From Candidatus Acutalibacter pullistercoris (GTDB lineage: Bacteria; Bacillota; Clostridia; Oscillospirales; Acutalibacteraceae): 51,590 nt of DNA. The DNA lies in NCBI GenBank assembly GCA_019115285.1, contig DXDU01000010.1:1-51590 (forward strand), given 5' to 3'. The position numbers and the translations under genes were made by a program. Shown piece by piece: positions 39,649 to 46,902 of this stretch. Each line of letters begins with the position of its first letter. Within the stretch, counting starts at the first letter, position 1. Under the pieces are notes generated by a model. That model was not told where the DNA came from. It did no database searches and saw only the letters and a program-made list of their open reading frames with translations.

Positions 39649-41769
39649 TTAGGCGGGCTCAATCACCCAGTCCCGGGTGAGGCAACGGCTGCCCTCCCGC
39701 ACTGCCAGGCCGGCGCAGCCCTGGGGGTAAGGCTCCTCATCCCGCCAGGAGAGGACCACCTCCCCCTCCGCGTACAAGGTGATCCGGTCCCCCTTGGCCT
39801 CCAGAGTCAGGCGGTACTCCTTGCCGGGCTCCCAGGGGTAGTGGGTCTGGGCCACGGGCACGTAGCCCTTGCTGTTCTTCAGCAGGGCCAGGTTTCCCTT
39901 GCCCCAGAAGCCCCCGGCGTAACACCGCAGCGCCCCCTGCACCCGCACCTGGAGCAGGTGGATCTCCCCCGCCTCCGGCCGCAGGGTGGCGGTGACTTTG
40001 TAATCCCGCCACAGGTGGTGGCCGGTGTAGGCTTCCCCCACGTCCGCGCAGGACAGGGAGAGCCAGGGGCCGTCTATGTCGCAGTGCCCCTTGAACCGCC
40101 CGAACTGGGGCACCTCCCGGTGCAGTCCAGTCCACTGGTCCATCTCCATGTGGGAGAAGTCCAGGCGGTAGTCAGGCGCCCCGGCGATGGACAGGTCATC
40201 CACAAAGGCCTCCAGGTCCCCCTGGGCGAAGCCGCTGGCGGTGGAGCCCGAAATCACCCCCACCTCCTGGATGGGGCCTTCCTGGCCTCCGGGGATCGAC
40301 AGGGTCAGCTGCCGCCAGTCCGTCCCGGCGGGCAGGCGCTCCCCCCGGAAGACCTCCCCTGTGGCCCCGTTTTTGGCGTAAAGCTGCAGGTAGCTGCCAG
40401 AAAGGTTCTCACTCTCCAAAAGCTTGGCGCTGACTTTTACGGTCTGCCCGGGGTAGGCCAGGGGGGCGAAGAAAGGGTCGTACCGGGAGTCGGTAAAGTC
40501 CTGGGAGCTGTAGTAGGTCTGCTTGTAGAAGCAGGCCTCTTCCCCGCCGTGGAGGCCGCAGGCGGAGACCCGGAGGCAACGGCTGCCGGTGCAGGCGTCC
40601 TCCCCGGTGTTGCGCAGGGCCCGCAGGCCCGCTCCCCGGCTGCGGAAGGCGTGGGTGCTGCCCGGGTACTCAAAGTGGCAGGTCTCCAGGTCCCCCTCCA
40701 AGATGCGGTCCCAGGGAGCGGGCGGCCGCTCCCCCGCCAGCTCGTAGCCCAGCTTGGCGAAATAGCTGGCACCAAAAGGCACGTCCATGGCGTTGAGGGA
40801 GGGGATCACGCAGGAGTTTGCCAGAAAGTCCCCGATGGGCGCCCGCCATTTCTCGTAGTCGATGCCCTCCAGCCCGCAGTGGATGCCCAGGATGCTCCCC
40901 ACGTTGCCCACGTTGCAGTCCGTGTCCCAGCCGCACATGTTGCAGATACACAAGGTCTTCCCAAAGTCTCCCTCCCCGTAGAGCATGGAGAGGACCATCA
41001 CCCCGGCGTTGGGGATGATGTGGCAGTTCCCCGGGTATTTGTCATAGCCGAAGTTTTCCTCCACAAACCGGTAGCAGTCCCGCCAGTCCTGGGGGTGGGC
41101 CGTGTGGAAGTCCCGCACCGCCCGGACCACCCTGGCGTACTCGCAGTCCGCCGGAATGTATGCCAGGGCTTTTTCCAGCACCGTGGGCAGGTCCGGCTCT
41201 ACAAAGGCCAAGCTGATGCAGCAGGCCACGTAGATCCCCCCGTACACCCCGTTGCCGTCGTGGGTGACGCTGGCGGCCTTCTCCGCCAAAGACGCCGCCA
41301 GGGACGGGTCGCCCGGGGCCACATAGCCCCAGGGGTCGATGAAGATCTGCCCGCCGATCTGCTCCGCCACCGCGGCGCCGTTTTGCGCCATGCTGCCGCT
41401 TCTGGGGGCGGGAATCCCCGCCTGGAGATTTAAGTAGGCGGTGTGCTCGGTGGAGACGCCGTAGCCGCCCCACCAGAAAAAGCCGTGTTCATAGGGGGCG
41501 TAGTTGAGCAGGGCGTCCCCCACGTCCTGGGGGGAGAACAGCTGCCGGTCCCGGCACTCCGCCAGGCCTCGGATGAAAAACAGGGGCCCGTTGCTGTCGT
41601 CGTCGGCGGCGAAGTTCTTATAGCTGTGGGGGTAACCGTCCAGCTCCCCCAATACCCGGCGGATCTTGTGGTAGTCCCAGCCCTCGATGGCGCTGCCCAT
41701 GCGGATGCCGATGAGCTTTCCCAGCCACCCGGCGTAGACCTTTTCTATGTACTGTTCGGGAATCTTCAA
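39649..41769 (-). CDS. ADP-ribosylglycohydrolase (DraG)-fold protein with C-terminal beta-sandwich region
   Basis: A 706-aa protein. Residues about 1-350 match the DraG fold: YAGWLGKLIGIRMGSAIEGW (family: GCLLGxAxGDA), FAADDDSNGPLFFIRGL (acidic metal loop) and CGWDTDCNVGNVGSILGI (metal DxD). The remaining half is beta-rich and looks like one or two jelly-roll domains of the carbohydrate-binding type (TDWRQLTLSIPG..., KEYRLTLEAKGDRITLYAEG). There is no signal peptide. It overlaps the GH29 fucosidase start-to-stop (ATGA), so the two are made together. This context suggests a glycosidic bond other than ADP-ribose as substrate; that is inference. Confidence 0.82.
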   Translation of the reverse strand: MKIPEQYIEKVYAGWLGKLIGIRMGSAIEGWDYHKIRRVLGELDGYPHSYKNFAADDDSNGPLFFIRGLAECRDRQLFSPQDVGDALLNYAPYEHGFFWWGGYGVSTEHTAYLNLQAGIPAPRSGSMAQNGAAVAEQIGGQIFIDPWGYVAPGDPSLAASLAEKAASVTHDGNGVYGGIYVACCISLAFVEPDLPTVLEKALAYIPADCEYARVVRAVRDFHTAHPQDWRDCYRFVEENFGYDKYPGNCHIIPNAGVMVLSMLYGEGDFGKTLCICNMCGWDTDCNVGNVGSILGIHCGLEGIDYEKWRAPIGDFLANSCVIPSLNAMDVPFGASYFAKLGYELAGERPPAPWDRILEGDLETCHFEYPGSTHAFRSRGAGLRALRNTGEDACTGSRCLRVSACGLHGGEEACFYKQTYYSSQDFTDSRYDPFFAPLAYPGQTVKVSAKLLESENLSGSYLQLYAKNGATGEVFRGERLPAGTDWRQLTLSIPGGQEGPIQEVGVISGSTASGFAQGDLEAFVDDLSIAGAPDYRLDFSHMEMDQWTGLHREVPQFGRFKGHCDIDGPWLSLSCADVGEAYTGHHLWRDYKVTATLRPEAGEIHLLQVRVQGALRCYAGGFWGKGNLALLKNSKGYVPVAQTHYPWEPGKEYRLTLEAKGDRITLYAEGEVVLSWRDEEPYPQGCAGLAVREGSRCLTRDWVIEPA

Positions 41770-43154
41770 CCCTGTTCCTCCTCTCCTGTCTCCAATCGGA
41801 ACACCAGGGCCAGGGGCGCGGAGCCGGCCCGCCTGGCCTCAGGCACCTTCACTTGCAAGCCTCCGGCCACCCTGGCAAAGGTCGCTTCCTCCCCGGTGTC
41901 CACCAGGGTGATCTTCCGCACCTCCCCGGGGTAGGCCAGCAGGAGCTCCGGCTCCACCGGCTCTACGGGGCTTTCGTAAGTCCGCAGGGCGTACACGGCG
42001 GAGCCATTTCTGGTAAAGGCCACCGGCCCCGCCTGGTAGGGCGGGCAGACCTTGGTGCCGTAAATGGCCTCCCCGTAGGTCTTCAGCCACTGGCCCAGCC
42101 CCCGCAGGCTGTCCCAGGCCTCCACGGGGACTCTCCCGTCGGGCTGGGGGCTGACGTTCAGCGCCAGGTTGCCCCCTTTGGCCACGATGCCCACCAGGGT
42201 CCCCACCAGCTCCCGGGGGGTCTTGTACCGGTCCCCGAACTTGTAATCGAAGTCGGTGCCCAGAGTCAGGCAGCTCTCCCAGGGGATGCCCAGGGGTTCC
42301 GGGGGCACCAGCATCTCCGGGGTCACGTAGTTTTCATAGGGACCGCCTGCGGTGCGGTCCACCACCAACAGCCCCGGCTGCAGGGCCCGGGCCTTTGCCG
42401 CCAGCTCCCCGATGTGCAGATCCTGGCCGTTTTCCGGGCAGACCCACCCGGCGTCCAGCCAGAGGATGTCAACCGGGCCGTAGTTGGCGCACAGCTCCAG
42501 CACCTGCCCTTGGGTGAACTCCACAAACTTTTGCCAGCGCTCCGGCTCCTTCATGGGGTCGTAGGCCGGCCCTCTGTGGGTAAAGGTCCCGTCGTCCTCC
42601 GGGCCCCGATAGAGAGAGGTGTGCCAGTCCGCCTTGGAGAAATACGCCCCGATGCCCAGCCCCTTCTCCCGGAAGGCCTGGAACATGGCCCCCACCAAGT
42701 CGGCGTAGCGCTCCGTGCGGTAGGGGCAGTCCGGCCCGGTGACTTTGTAGTCCGTCCACTGGGTGTCCCACAGGCAGAAGCCGTCGTGGTGCTTGGTGGT
42801 GAGCAGCAGGTACTGGAAGCCGCAGTCCGCCGCCATGCCCGCCCACTCCTGGGGCTGGAACCGCACCGGATAGAAGGAGCGGTTCAAATTCCTGTACTGG
42901 CGCTTGAACTCCCCCGGGTCCTGGGTCCAGTTCACCTGCCGCCGGGACCACTCCTGGTCCTCGTCGCTCAGTCCCCAGGAGGCCACCATGCCCATCTGGC
43001 AGTACAGCCCCCAGTGAATCATCAGCCCCAGCTTTCTGTCTTGGAACCAGCGGAGTTTCTCCCGCACCGCCGGGTCTTCCGGCGGCACATACCCCTCTTT
43101 CCCCGTGTAGGTGTGGACGCCCTGTTCCACCACCGTTTTCTCTTCCGTGCTCAT
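41766..43154 (-). CDS. Alpha-L-fucosidase, glycoside hydrolase family 29
   Basis: A 462-aa retaining fucosidase. GH29 signatures are FGxxIHWGxY as LGLMIHWGLYC, YLLLTTKHHDGFCLWDTQWTDY, and VDILWLDAGW with the nucleophile Asp. The C-terminal domain is a small beta-sandwich (about 370-462). There is no signal peptide, so it works on imported fucosylated oligosaccharides. The ATG at 43154 has GGGAGGAG upstream and a sigma-A promoter at 43191-43219. It is the first gene of a two-gene operon with the DraG-fold protein. Confidence 0.94.
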   Translation of the reverse strand: MSTEEKTVVEQGVHTYTGKEGYVPPEDPAVREKLRWFQDRKLGLMIHWGLYCQMGMVASWGLSDEDQEWSRRQVNWTQDPGEFKRQYRNLNRSFYPVRFQPQEWAGMAADCGFQYLLLTTKHHDGFCLWDTQWTDYKVTGPDCPYRTERYADLVGAMFQAFREKGLGIGAYFSKADWHTSLYRGPEDDGTFTHRGPAYDPMKEPERWQKFVEFTQGQVLELCANYGPVDILWLDAGWVCPENGQDLHIGELAAKARALQPGLLVVDRTAGGPYENYVTPEMLVPPEPLGIPWESCLTLGTDFDYKFGDRYKTPRELVGTLVGIVAKGGNLALNVSPQPDGRVPVEAWDSLRGLGQWLKTYGEAIYGTKVCPPYQAGPVAFTRNGSAVYALRTYESPVEPVEPELLLAYPGEVRKITLVDTGEEATFARVAGGLQVKVPEARRAGSAPLALVFRLETGEEEQG

Positions 43155-43190
43155 CCTGACTCCTCCCAGCGTTTTGCAGTCTTCCCCCCT

Positions 43191-43219
43191 AGCATAGCCT
43201 GTTCCCCAGGGGATGTCAA
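43191..43219 (-). promoter_or_regulatory. Sigma-A-type promoter of the fucosidase operon
   Basis: Minus strand: TTGACA (43214-43219), a 17-base spacer, TATGCT (43191-43196). Confidence 0.82.
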
Positions 43220-43248
43220 CCGCCGGTGTTTTTCTTTTCCCCCGCCCC

Positions 43249-43277
43249 TTGCAAACGAGCCTGGGGTTTGGGATAAT
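43249..43277 (+). promoter_or_regulatory. Sigma-A-type promoter of xpt
   Basis: TTGCAA (43249-43254), a 17-base spacer, GATAAT (43272-43277). The leader would be only about 24 bases, too short for a riboswitch. Confidence 0.75.
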
Positions 43278-43307
43278 ACAGAAAAAGGAATGGGGAGGCG
43301 ACCGTGT

Positions 43308-43889
43308 ATGAAACTGTTGGAGGACCGCATCCTGCGGGACGGCCAGGTCCGGCCGGGGCAGGTGCTGAAGGTGGATTCCTTTCTCAACCACCAGCTGGAC
43401 GTGGAGCTGCTGGACCGGTTGGGAGCAGAGTTTTACCGGCTCTTCCGGGAAGACCGTGTCACCAAGATCCTCACCATAGAGGCCTCGGGCATCGCCGTGG
43501 CCTGCCTGGCGGCCAGACACTTCGGGGTACCGGTGGTCTTCGCCAAGAAGGCCAAGAGCAAAAACTTAGACGGGGACCTGTACACCGCCCCTGTCACCTC
43601 CTACACCTACGGCCGGGAGTACCAGATCACCCTGGCCAAGAAGTTTCTGGGGCAAGAGGACCGGGTGCTGCTGCTGGACGACTTTTTAGCAAACGGCAAG
43701 GCCATGCAGGGGCTGCTCTCCGTCTGCCACCAGGCGGGCTGCGCCGTGGCGGGCATCGGGGTGTGCATTGAAAAGGGCTTCCAGCCCGGGGGCAAAGAAC
43801 TGCGTCAGGCGGGCTACAAGCTGCGCAGCCTGGCCACTGTGGAGGAGATGACAGAGGACTCCCTGACCTTCCGCCCCCAGGAGGAATAA
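43308..43889 (+). CDS. xpt: Xanthine phosphoribosyltransferase
   Basis: A 193-aa purine-salvage enzyme that makes XMP from xanthine and PRPP. It begins MKLLEDRILRDGQVRPGQVL and has VDSFLNHQLD, TIEASGIAVACLAA and the PRPP-binding loop VLLLDDFLANGKAM, all typical of type I xpt. The ATG at 43308 has GGGGAGG upstream. It is alone on the plus strand and convergent with the flavoprotein gene. In B. subtilis xpt-pbuX has a guanine riboswitch; here none precedes it. Confidence 0.94.
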   Translation: MKLLEDRILRDGQVRPGQVLKVDSFLNHQLDVELLDRLGAEFYRLFREDRVTKILTIEASGIAVACLAARHFGVPVVFAKKAKSKNLDGDLYTAPVTSYTYGREYQITLAKKFLGQEDRVLLLDDFLANGKAMQGLLSVCHQAGCAVAGIGVCIEKGFQPGGKELRQAGYKLRSLATVEEMTEDSLTFRPQEE

Positions 43890-43905
43890 AACGGGCACAG
43901 AAAAT

Positions 43906-43935
43906 GGGCCGGAGAGCGAAACCGCTCCCCGGCCC
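43906..43935. terminator. Shared terminator between xpt and the flavoprotein gene
   Basis: GGGCCGGAGAGC pairs with GCTCCCCGGCCC (one A-C mismatch) around GAAACC, between two convergent stop codons. Confidence 0.8.
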
Positions 43936-43949
43936 TGTTCTATCTTGAT

Positions 43950-45350
43950 TTATTCTTCCTGCTCCGCCAGCAGTCGGCCCATGAGCACCCCCATGGCCGA
44001 GGCCATCATCAGGCCCCTGGTCCAGCCGGAGGAATCCCCCAGGCAGTGGAGGTGCTTCACGCTGGTGTTCAGCTCCTTGTCCATCTTCACCCGGTTGCTG
44101 TAGAATTTCAGCTCCGGGGAGTAGAGCAATGTCTCCACCGCGGCGAAACCTGGCACCACGTGGTCCACCGCCTGCATGAAGTTCAGAATGTTCACCATGG
44201 CCCGGTAGGGCATGGCGGAGGTGATGTCTCCCGCCACGGCGTCGGGCAGGGTGGGCCGCAGGTTGGAGCGGGACAGCTCCTCCTGCCAGGTGCGCTTACC
44301 GTCCAGAATGTCCCCGTACCGCTGGACCAGTATGTGCCCCGCCCCCAGCATGTTGGTGAGCTCCCCCACCTTCTGGGCGTACTCGATGGGCTGGTCGAAG
44401 GGCTCGGTAAAGTGGTGGGAACAGAGAATGGCCAGATTGGTGTTCTGGCTCTTCAAGTCTTTGTAGGAGTGGCCGTTGACCACCGCCAGGTCGTTGTCGT
44501 AGTTTTCCTGGCTCACAAAGCCGCCGGGATTCTGGCAGAAGGTGCGCACCTTGTTCTTAAAGGGCTTGGGGTAGCCGATAAGCTTGGACTCGTAGAGGAC
44601 GTTGTTCACCGTCTCCATCACCTCGTTGCGCACCTCCACCCGCACGCCGATATCCACCGGGCCTGGGGCGTGGGCGATGCCGTGGCGGGCGCAGAGCTTG
44701 TCGAACCAGTCCGCCCCCCGGCGGCCCGCGGCCACAACGGTCTCCTTGGCGTAGACCTCAAACTCCGTCTCCCCCTGGGTGAGCCTGGCCCCCAGGCAGG
44801 CCCCATCCTTCAGGAGCAGGTCGTTGCAGGCACAGCCGAAGCGGATCTCCACCCCGTGCTCCAGAAGGTAGCCCTCGATGGCGCCGTAGATCTCCTGGGC
44901 CTTCTCTGTGCCCAGGTGGCGGATGGGGCAGTCCACCAGCTTCAGGCCGGTTTGAATGGCCCGCTTGCGGATCTCCTTGATGGCCTCCTTCTCCCCCACG
45001 CCCTCCACGTGGGCGTCGGCGCCGAACTCCAGGTAGATGGAGTCTGCGTACTGAATCAGGCTCTCCGCCTGCTCCTCCCCGATGAGCTGGGGCAGGTCGC
45101 CTCCCACCTCGGTGGAGAGGGACAGCTTCCCGTCGGAGAAGGCCCCCGCCCCGGAGAACCCGGTGGTGATGTGGCAGTAGGGCTTGCAGCTCATGCAACG
45201 GCCGGTGGTGGCTTTGGGGCAGCGGCGCTCCTCGATGGCCTTGCCCTTCTCCACCAGCAGGATCTTCCCCTTGCTCCCCTTGCGCAGCAGCTCCATGGCG
45301 GTAAAGATCCCCGCCGGCCCGGCTCCGATAATCAGCACGTCTGTGTTCAT
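43950..45350 (-). CDS. FAD-dependent oxidoreductase (COG2509-like)
   Basis: A 466-aa flavoprotein. The FAD-binding GxGxxG is at the N-terminus (MNTDVLIIGAGPAGIFTAME); a Cys-rich segment RRCPKATTGRCMSCKPYC follows near residue 45, then GFSGAGAFSDGKLSLS, and the C-terminal FAD motif HCLGDSSGWTRGLMMASAMG. This pattern belongs to the uncharacterised COG2509 dehydrogenases. The ATG at 45350 is chosen over a GTG at 45359 whose spacing to AAAGGG is too short. A purine-type riboswitch precedes it (45427-45495). The reaction is unknown; a link with purines is inferred from the riboswitch. Confidence 0.86.
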   Translation of the reverse strand: MNTDVLIIGAGPAGIFTAMELLRKGSKGKILLVEKGKAIEERRCPKATTGRCMSCKPYCHITTGFSGAGAFSDGKLSLSTEVGGDLPQLIGEEQAESLIQYADSIYLEFGADAHVEGVGEKEAIKEIRKRAIQTGLKLVDCPIRHLGTEKAQEIYGAIEGYLLEHGVEIRFGCACNDLLLKDGACLGARLTQGETEFEVYAKETVVAAGRRGADWFDKLCARHGIAHAPGPVDIGVRVEVRNEVMETVNNVLYESKLIGYPKPFKNKVRTFCQNPGGFVSQENYDNDLAVVNGHSYKDLKSQNTNLAILCSHHFTEPFDQPIEYAQKVGELTNMLGAGHILVQRYGDILDGKRTWQEELSRSNLRPTLPDAVAGDITSAMPYRAMVNILNFMQAVDHVVPGFAAVETLLYSPELKFYSNRVKMDKELNTSVKHLHCLGDSSGWTRGLMMASAMGVLMGRLLAEQEE

Positions 45351-45388
45351 GTGATCCACCCTTTCAAATAGTACTGGGAACAGGCACG

Positions 45389-45426
45389 AAAAAACCGCCT
45401 GGGAAGACTGTGCCCGTCCAAGACTG
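45389..45426 (-). promoter_or_regulatory. Expression platform of the purine riboswitch
   Basis: On the minus strand CCCAGGCGG (45395-45403) is followed by TTTTTT (45389-45394). The only good partners for CCCAGGCGG are the CCGCCTTGG stretches inside aptamer arms P2 and P3, so terminator formation would have to break the aptamer. GGGCAC and GTGCC flank the U-run and may form an alternative stem. Confidence 0.5.
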
Positions 45427-45495
45427 ACGAGTCATAGTCGGCCCCAAGGCGGCCGGTAGAAACGTTCCCCCAAGGCGGGAACCTATATAACACGT
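45427..45495 (-). ncRNA. Purine (guanine-type) riboswitch aptamer, variant loops
   Basis: On the minus strand the elements of RF00167-type aptamers are in order: P1 ACGTGTTAT/ATGACTCGT (one mismatch), J1/2 ATAG, P2 GTTCCC/GGGAAC, J2/3 GTTTCTAC, P3 CGGCC/GGCCG and J3/1 ACT. J3/1 carries C at the base-recognition position, which predicts guanine or hypoxanthine binding. Both terminal loops are GCCTTGG, unlike the standard AUAUGG and CCGUAAA loops; the terminal GG of L2 and the CC of L3, which pair in known structures, are kept. It lies between a sigma-A promoter and a flavoprotein gene. Confidence 0.82.
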
Positions 45496-45508
45496 TTGCC
45501 AAGAGTTA

Positions 45509-45537
45509 CTTATACCACACCAAGGCTTGTTTGTCAA
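45509..45537 (-). promoter_or_regulatory. Sigma-A-type promoter of the riboswitch-flavoprotein unit
   Basis: Minus strand: TTGACA (45532-45537), a 17-base spacer, TATAAG (45509-45514). Transcription would start close to 45502, a few bases before the aptamer. Confidence 0.82.
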
Positions 45538-45616
45538 GGGGAATGACCGCCCGCCCAACCTCAGCCCTGCCTAAAATCCGGCGTGTTTCTTGTGCAAATC
45601 GCCGCCTGACTTCCAG

Positions 45617-45645
45617 TTGCGTTCCCACTCCACAAATGCTATACT
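45617..45645 (+). promoter_or_regulatory. Sigma-A-type promoter of the degV-family gene
   Basis: TTGCGT (45617-45622), a 17-base spacer, TATACT (45640-45645). Confidence 0.7.
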
Positions 45646-45689
45646 TTGTGCTGATACTATACTACCACAGGGAAAGGTCTGACCCTCTC

Positions 45690-46556
45690 ATGAAACGGAT
45701 CGCCATCGTCACCGACAGCAACAGCGGCATCTCCCAGGCGGAGGCCCAGCGCCTGGGGATCTCTGTTTTGCCCATGCCTTTCACCATCGACGGGGAGCTT
45801 TACTTCGAGGATCTCACCATCTCCCAGGAGGAGTTCTACCAACGGCTGGAGGCCGGGGCCGCCATTTCCACCTCCCAGCCTGCTCCCGGAGACGTAACCG
45901 ACCTTTGGGACAAGCTGCTGCAAAGTTACGACCAGGTGGTGCACATCCCCATGTCCAGCGGGCTCAGCGGCTCCTGCCAGTCCGCCCGCACATTGGCCAT
46001 GGAGTACGGCGGCCGGGTGGAGGTGGTGGACAACCAGCGCATCTCCGTAACGTTGTGGCAGGCGGTGATGGACGCCATGGTCCTGCGGGGCCAGGGCCTG
46101 GACGCCCGCGAGATTCGGGAGGAGTTGGAGGCTCGCCGGGCCCAGTCCAGCATCTACATCTGCGTGGAGACCCTAAAGTACCTGCGCAAAGGCGGCCGGA
46201 TCACCCCTGCCGCCGCGGCTTTGGGCACGGTGCTCAACGTAAAGCCGGTGCTGCAGATCCAGGGCGGGAAGCTGGACGCCTACGCCAAAGTCCGAGGGAA
46301 GAAAGCCGCCCGCCAGGCCATGATCGACGCCATCCGCAAGGATATGGAGACCCGGTTCCCCAAGGAGTGGGCCGACGGCTCCCTGCAGCTGGAGGCGGCC
46401 TATTCCGGCAACCCGGAGGAGGCCAAGGACTGGAAGAAGGAGCTGCGCAAGGCCTTTGGGACCAAGCGCGTGGACATGGCCCCGCTCCCCCTGAGCGTGG
46501 CCTGCCACATCGGCCGGGGCGCCCTGGCGGTGGCCTGCTCCGTGGCGGTGGGGTAA
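45690..46556 (+). CDS. DegV-family fatty-acid-binding protein
   Basis: A 288-aa protein of the DegV/FakB family, which binds fatty acids for the kinase FakA. It begins MKRIAIVTDSNSGISQAEAQ (the T/S-DS-N motif) and has ISTSQPAPGDVTDLW, HIPMSSGLSGSCQSA and LKYLRKGGRITPAAAALGTVLNVKPVL, all family hallmarks. The ATG at 45690 has AAAGG upstream. The open frame further upstream is spurious. It is a single-gene unit with promoter and strong terminator. Which fatty acid it prefers is not evident. Confidence 0.94.
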   Translation: MKRIAIVTDSNSGISQAEAQRLGISVLPMPFTIDGELYFEDLTISQEEFYQRLEAGAAISTSQPAPGDVTDLWDKLLQSYDQVVHIPMSSGLSGSCQSARTLAMEYGGRVEVVDNQRISVTLWQAVMDAMVLRGQGLDAREIREELEARRAQSSIYICVETLKYLRKGGRITPAAAALGTVLNVKPVLQIQGGKLDAYAKVRGKKAARQAMIDAIRKDMETRFPKEWADGSLQLEAAYSGNPEEAKDWKKELRKAFGTKRVDMAPLPLSVACHIGRGALAVACSVAVG

Positions 46557-46571
46557 CATCAGAATCGCAAG

Positions 46572-46606
46572 CGCGGCCAGGGTGGGACCCCCTGGCCGCG
46601 TTTTTT
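46572..46606 (+). terminator. Terminator of the degV-family gene
   Basis: A perfect 11-bp stem CGCGGCCAGGG/CCCTGGCCGCG with a seven-base loop, then TTTTTT. Confidence 0.95.
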
Positions 46607-46902
46607 GTCCCCCGGCCCCCAGGTAAGAAAACGGCCGGAATTGCCATCACACCGTGTGCCCGTCATCGACCGTTGCCGTCGCGTCATTCAAAACGAAACA
46701 GGCCCCCGCTCCGGCGAACCGGAGGAGGGCCTGTTTTCCTGGGGCTGTAAGGAAGTCTGCGGAGCATCCGCCACACACTCCCTCGCAACTGTTTATAGCT
46801 CTCAGAAGGCTTTGCGCTTGTCTCTCCAGGGAGGTTAGCACCGTCCCGGGAAGCGCAGCACCGCTTCCCCCAGCCACGGGAGCGGCTGGGATTCTCGCTT
46901 GT
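46607..46902. other. Intergenic stretch with hairpins and no convincing gene
   Basis: Between the degV terminator and the membrane-protein gene. Besides the terminator at 46696-46737, a CCCAGCC/GGCTGGG hairpin lies at 46874-46893. Small open frames here run through both hairpins and lack familiar sequence. Confidence 0.5.
46696..46737. terminator. Terminator of the STAND/membrane-protein operon
   Basis: AACAGGCCC pairs with GGGCCTGTT and CTCCGG with CCGGAG inside; A/T-rich runs flank both sides, so it may act on both strands. It is about 165 bases after the last gene of the minus-strand operon. Confidence 0.72.

Noticed and set aside
43278-43307. Purine riboswitch before xpt
   Set aside because: The promoter is only about 24 bases from the ribosome-binding region, so no aptamer fits. 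The aptamer in this region belongs to the flavoprotein gene on the other strand.
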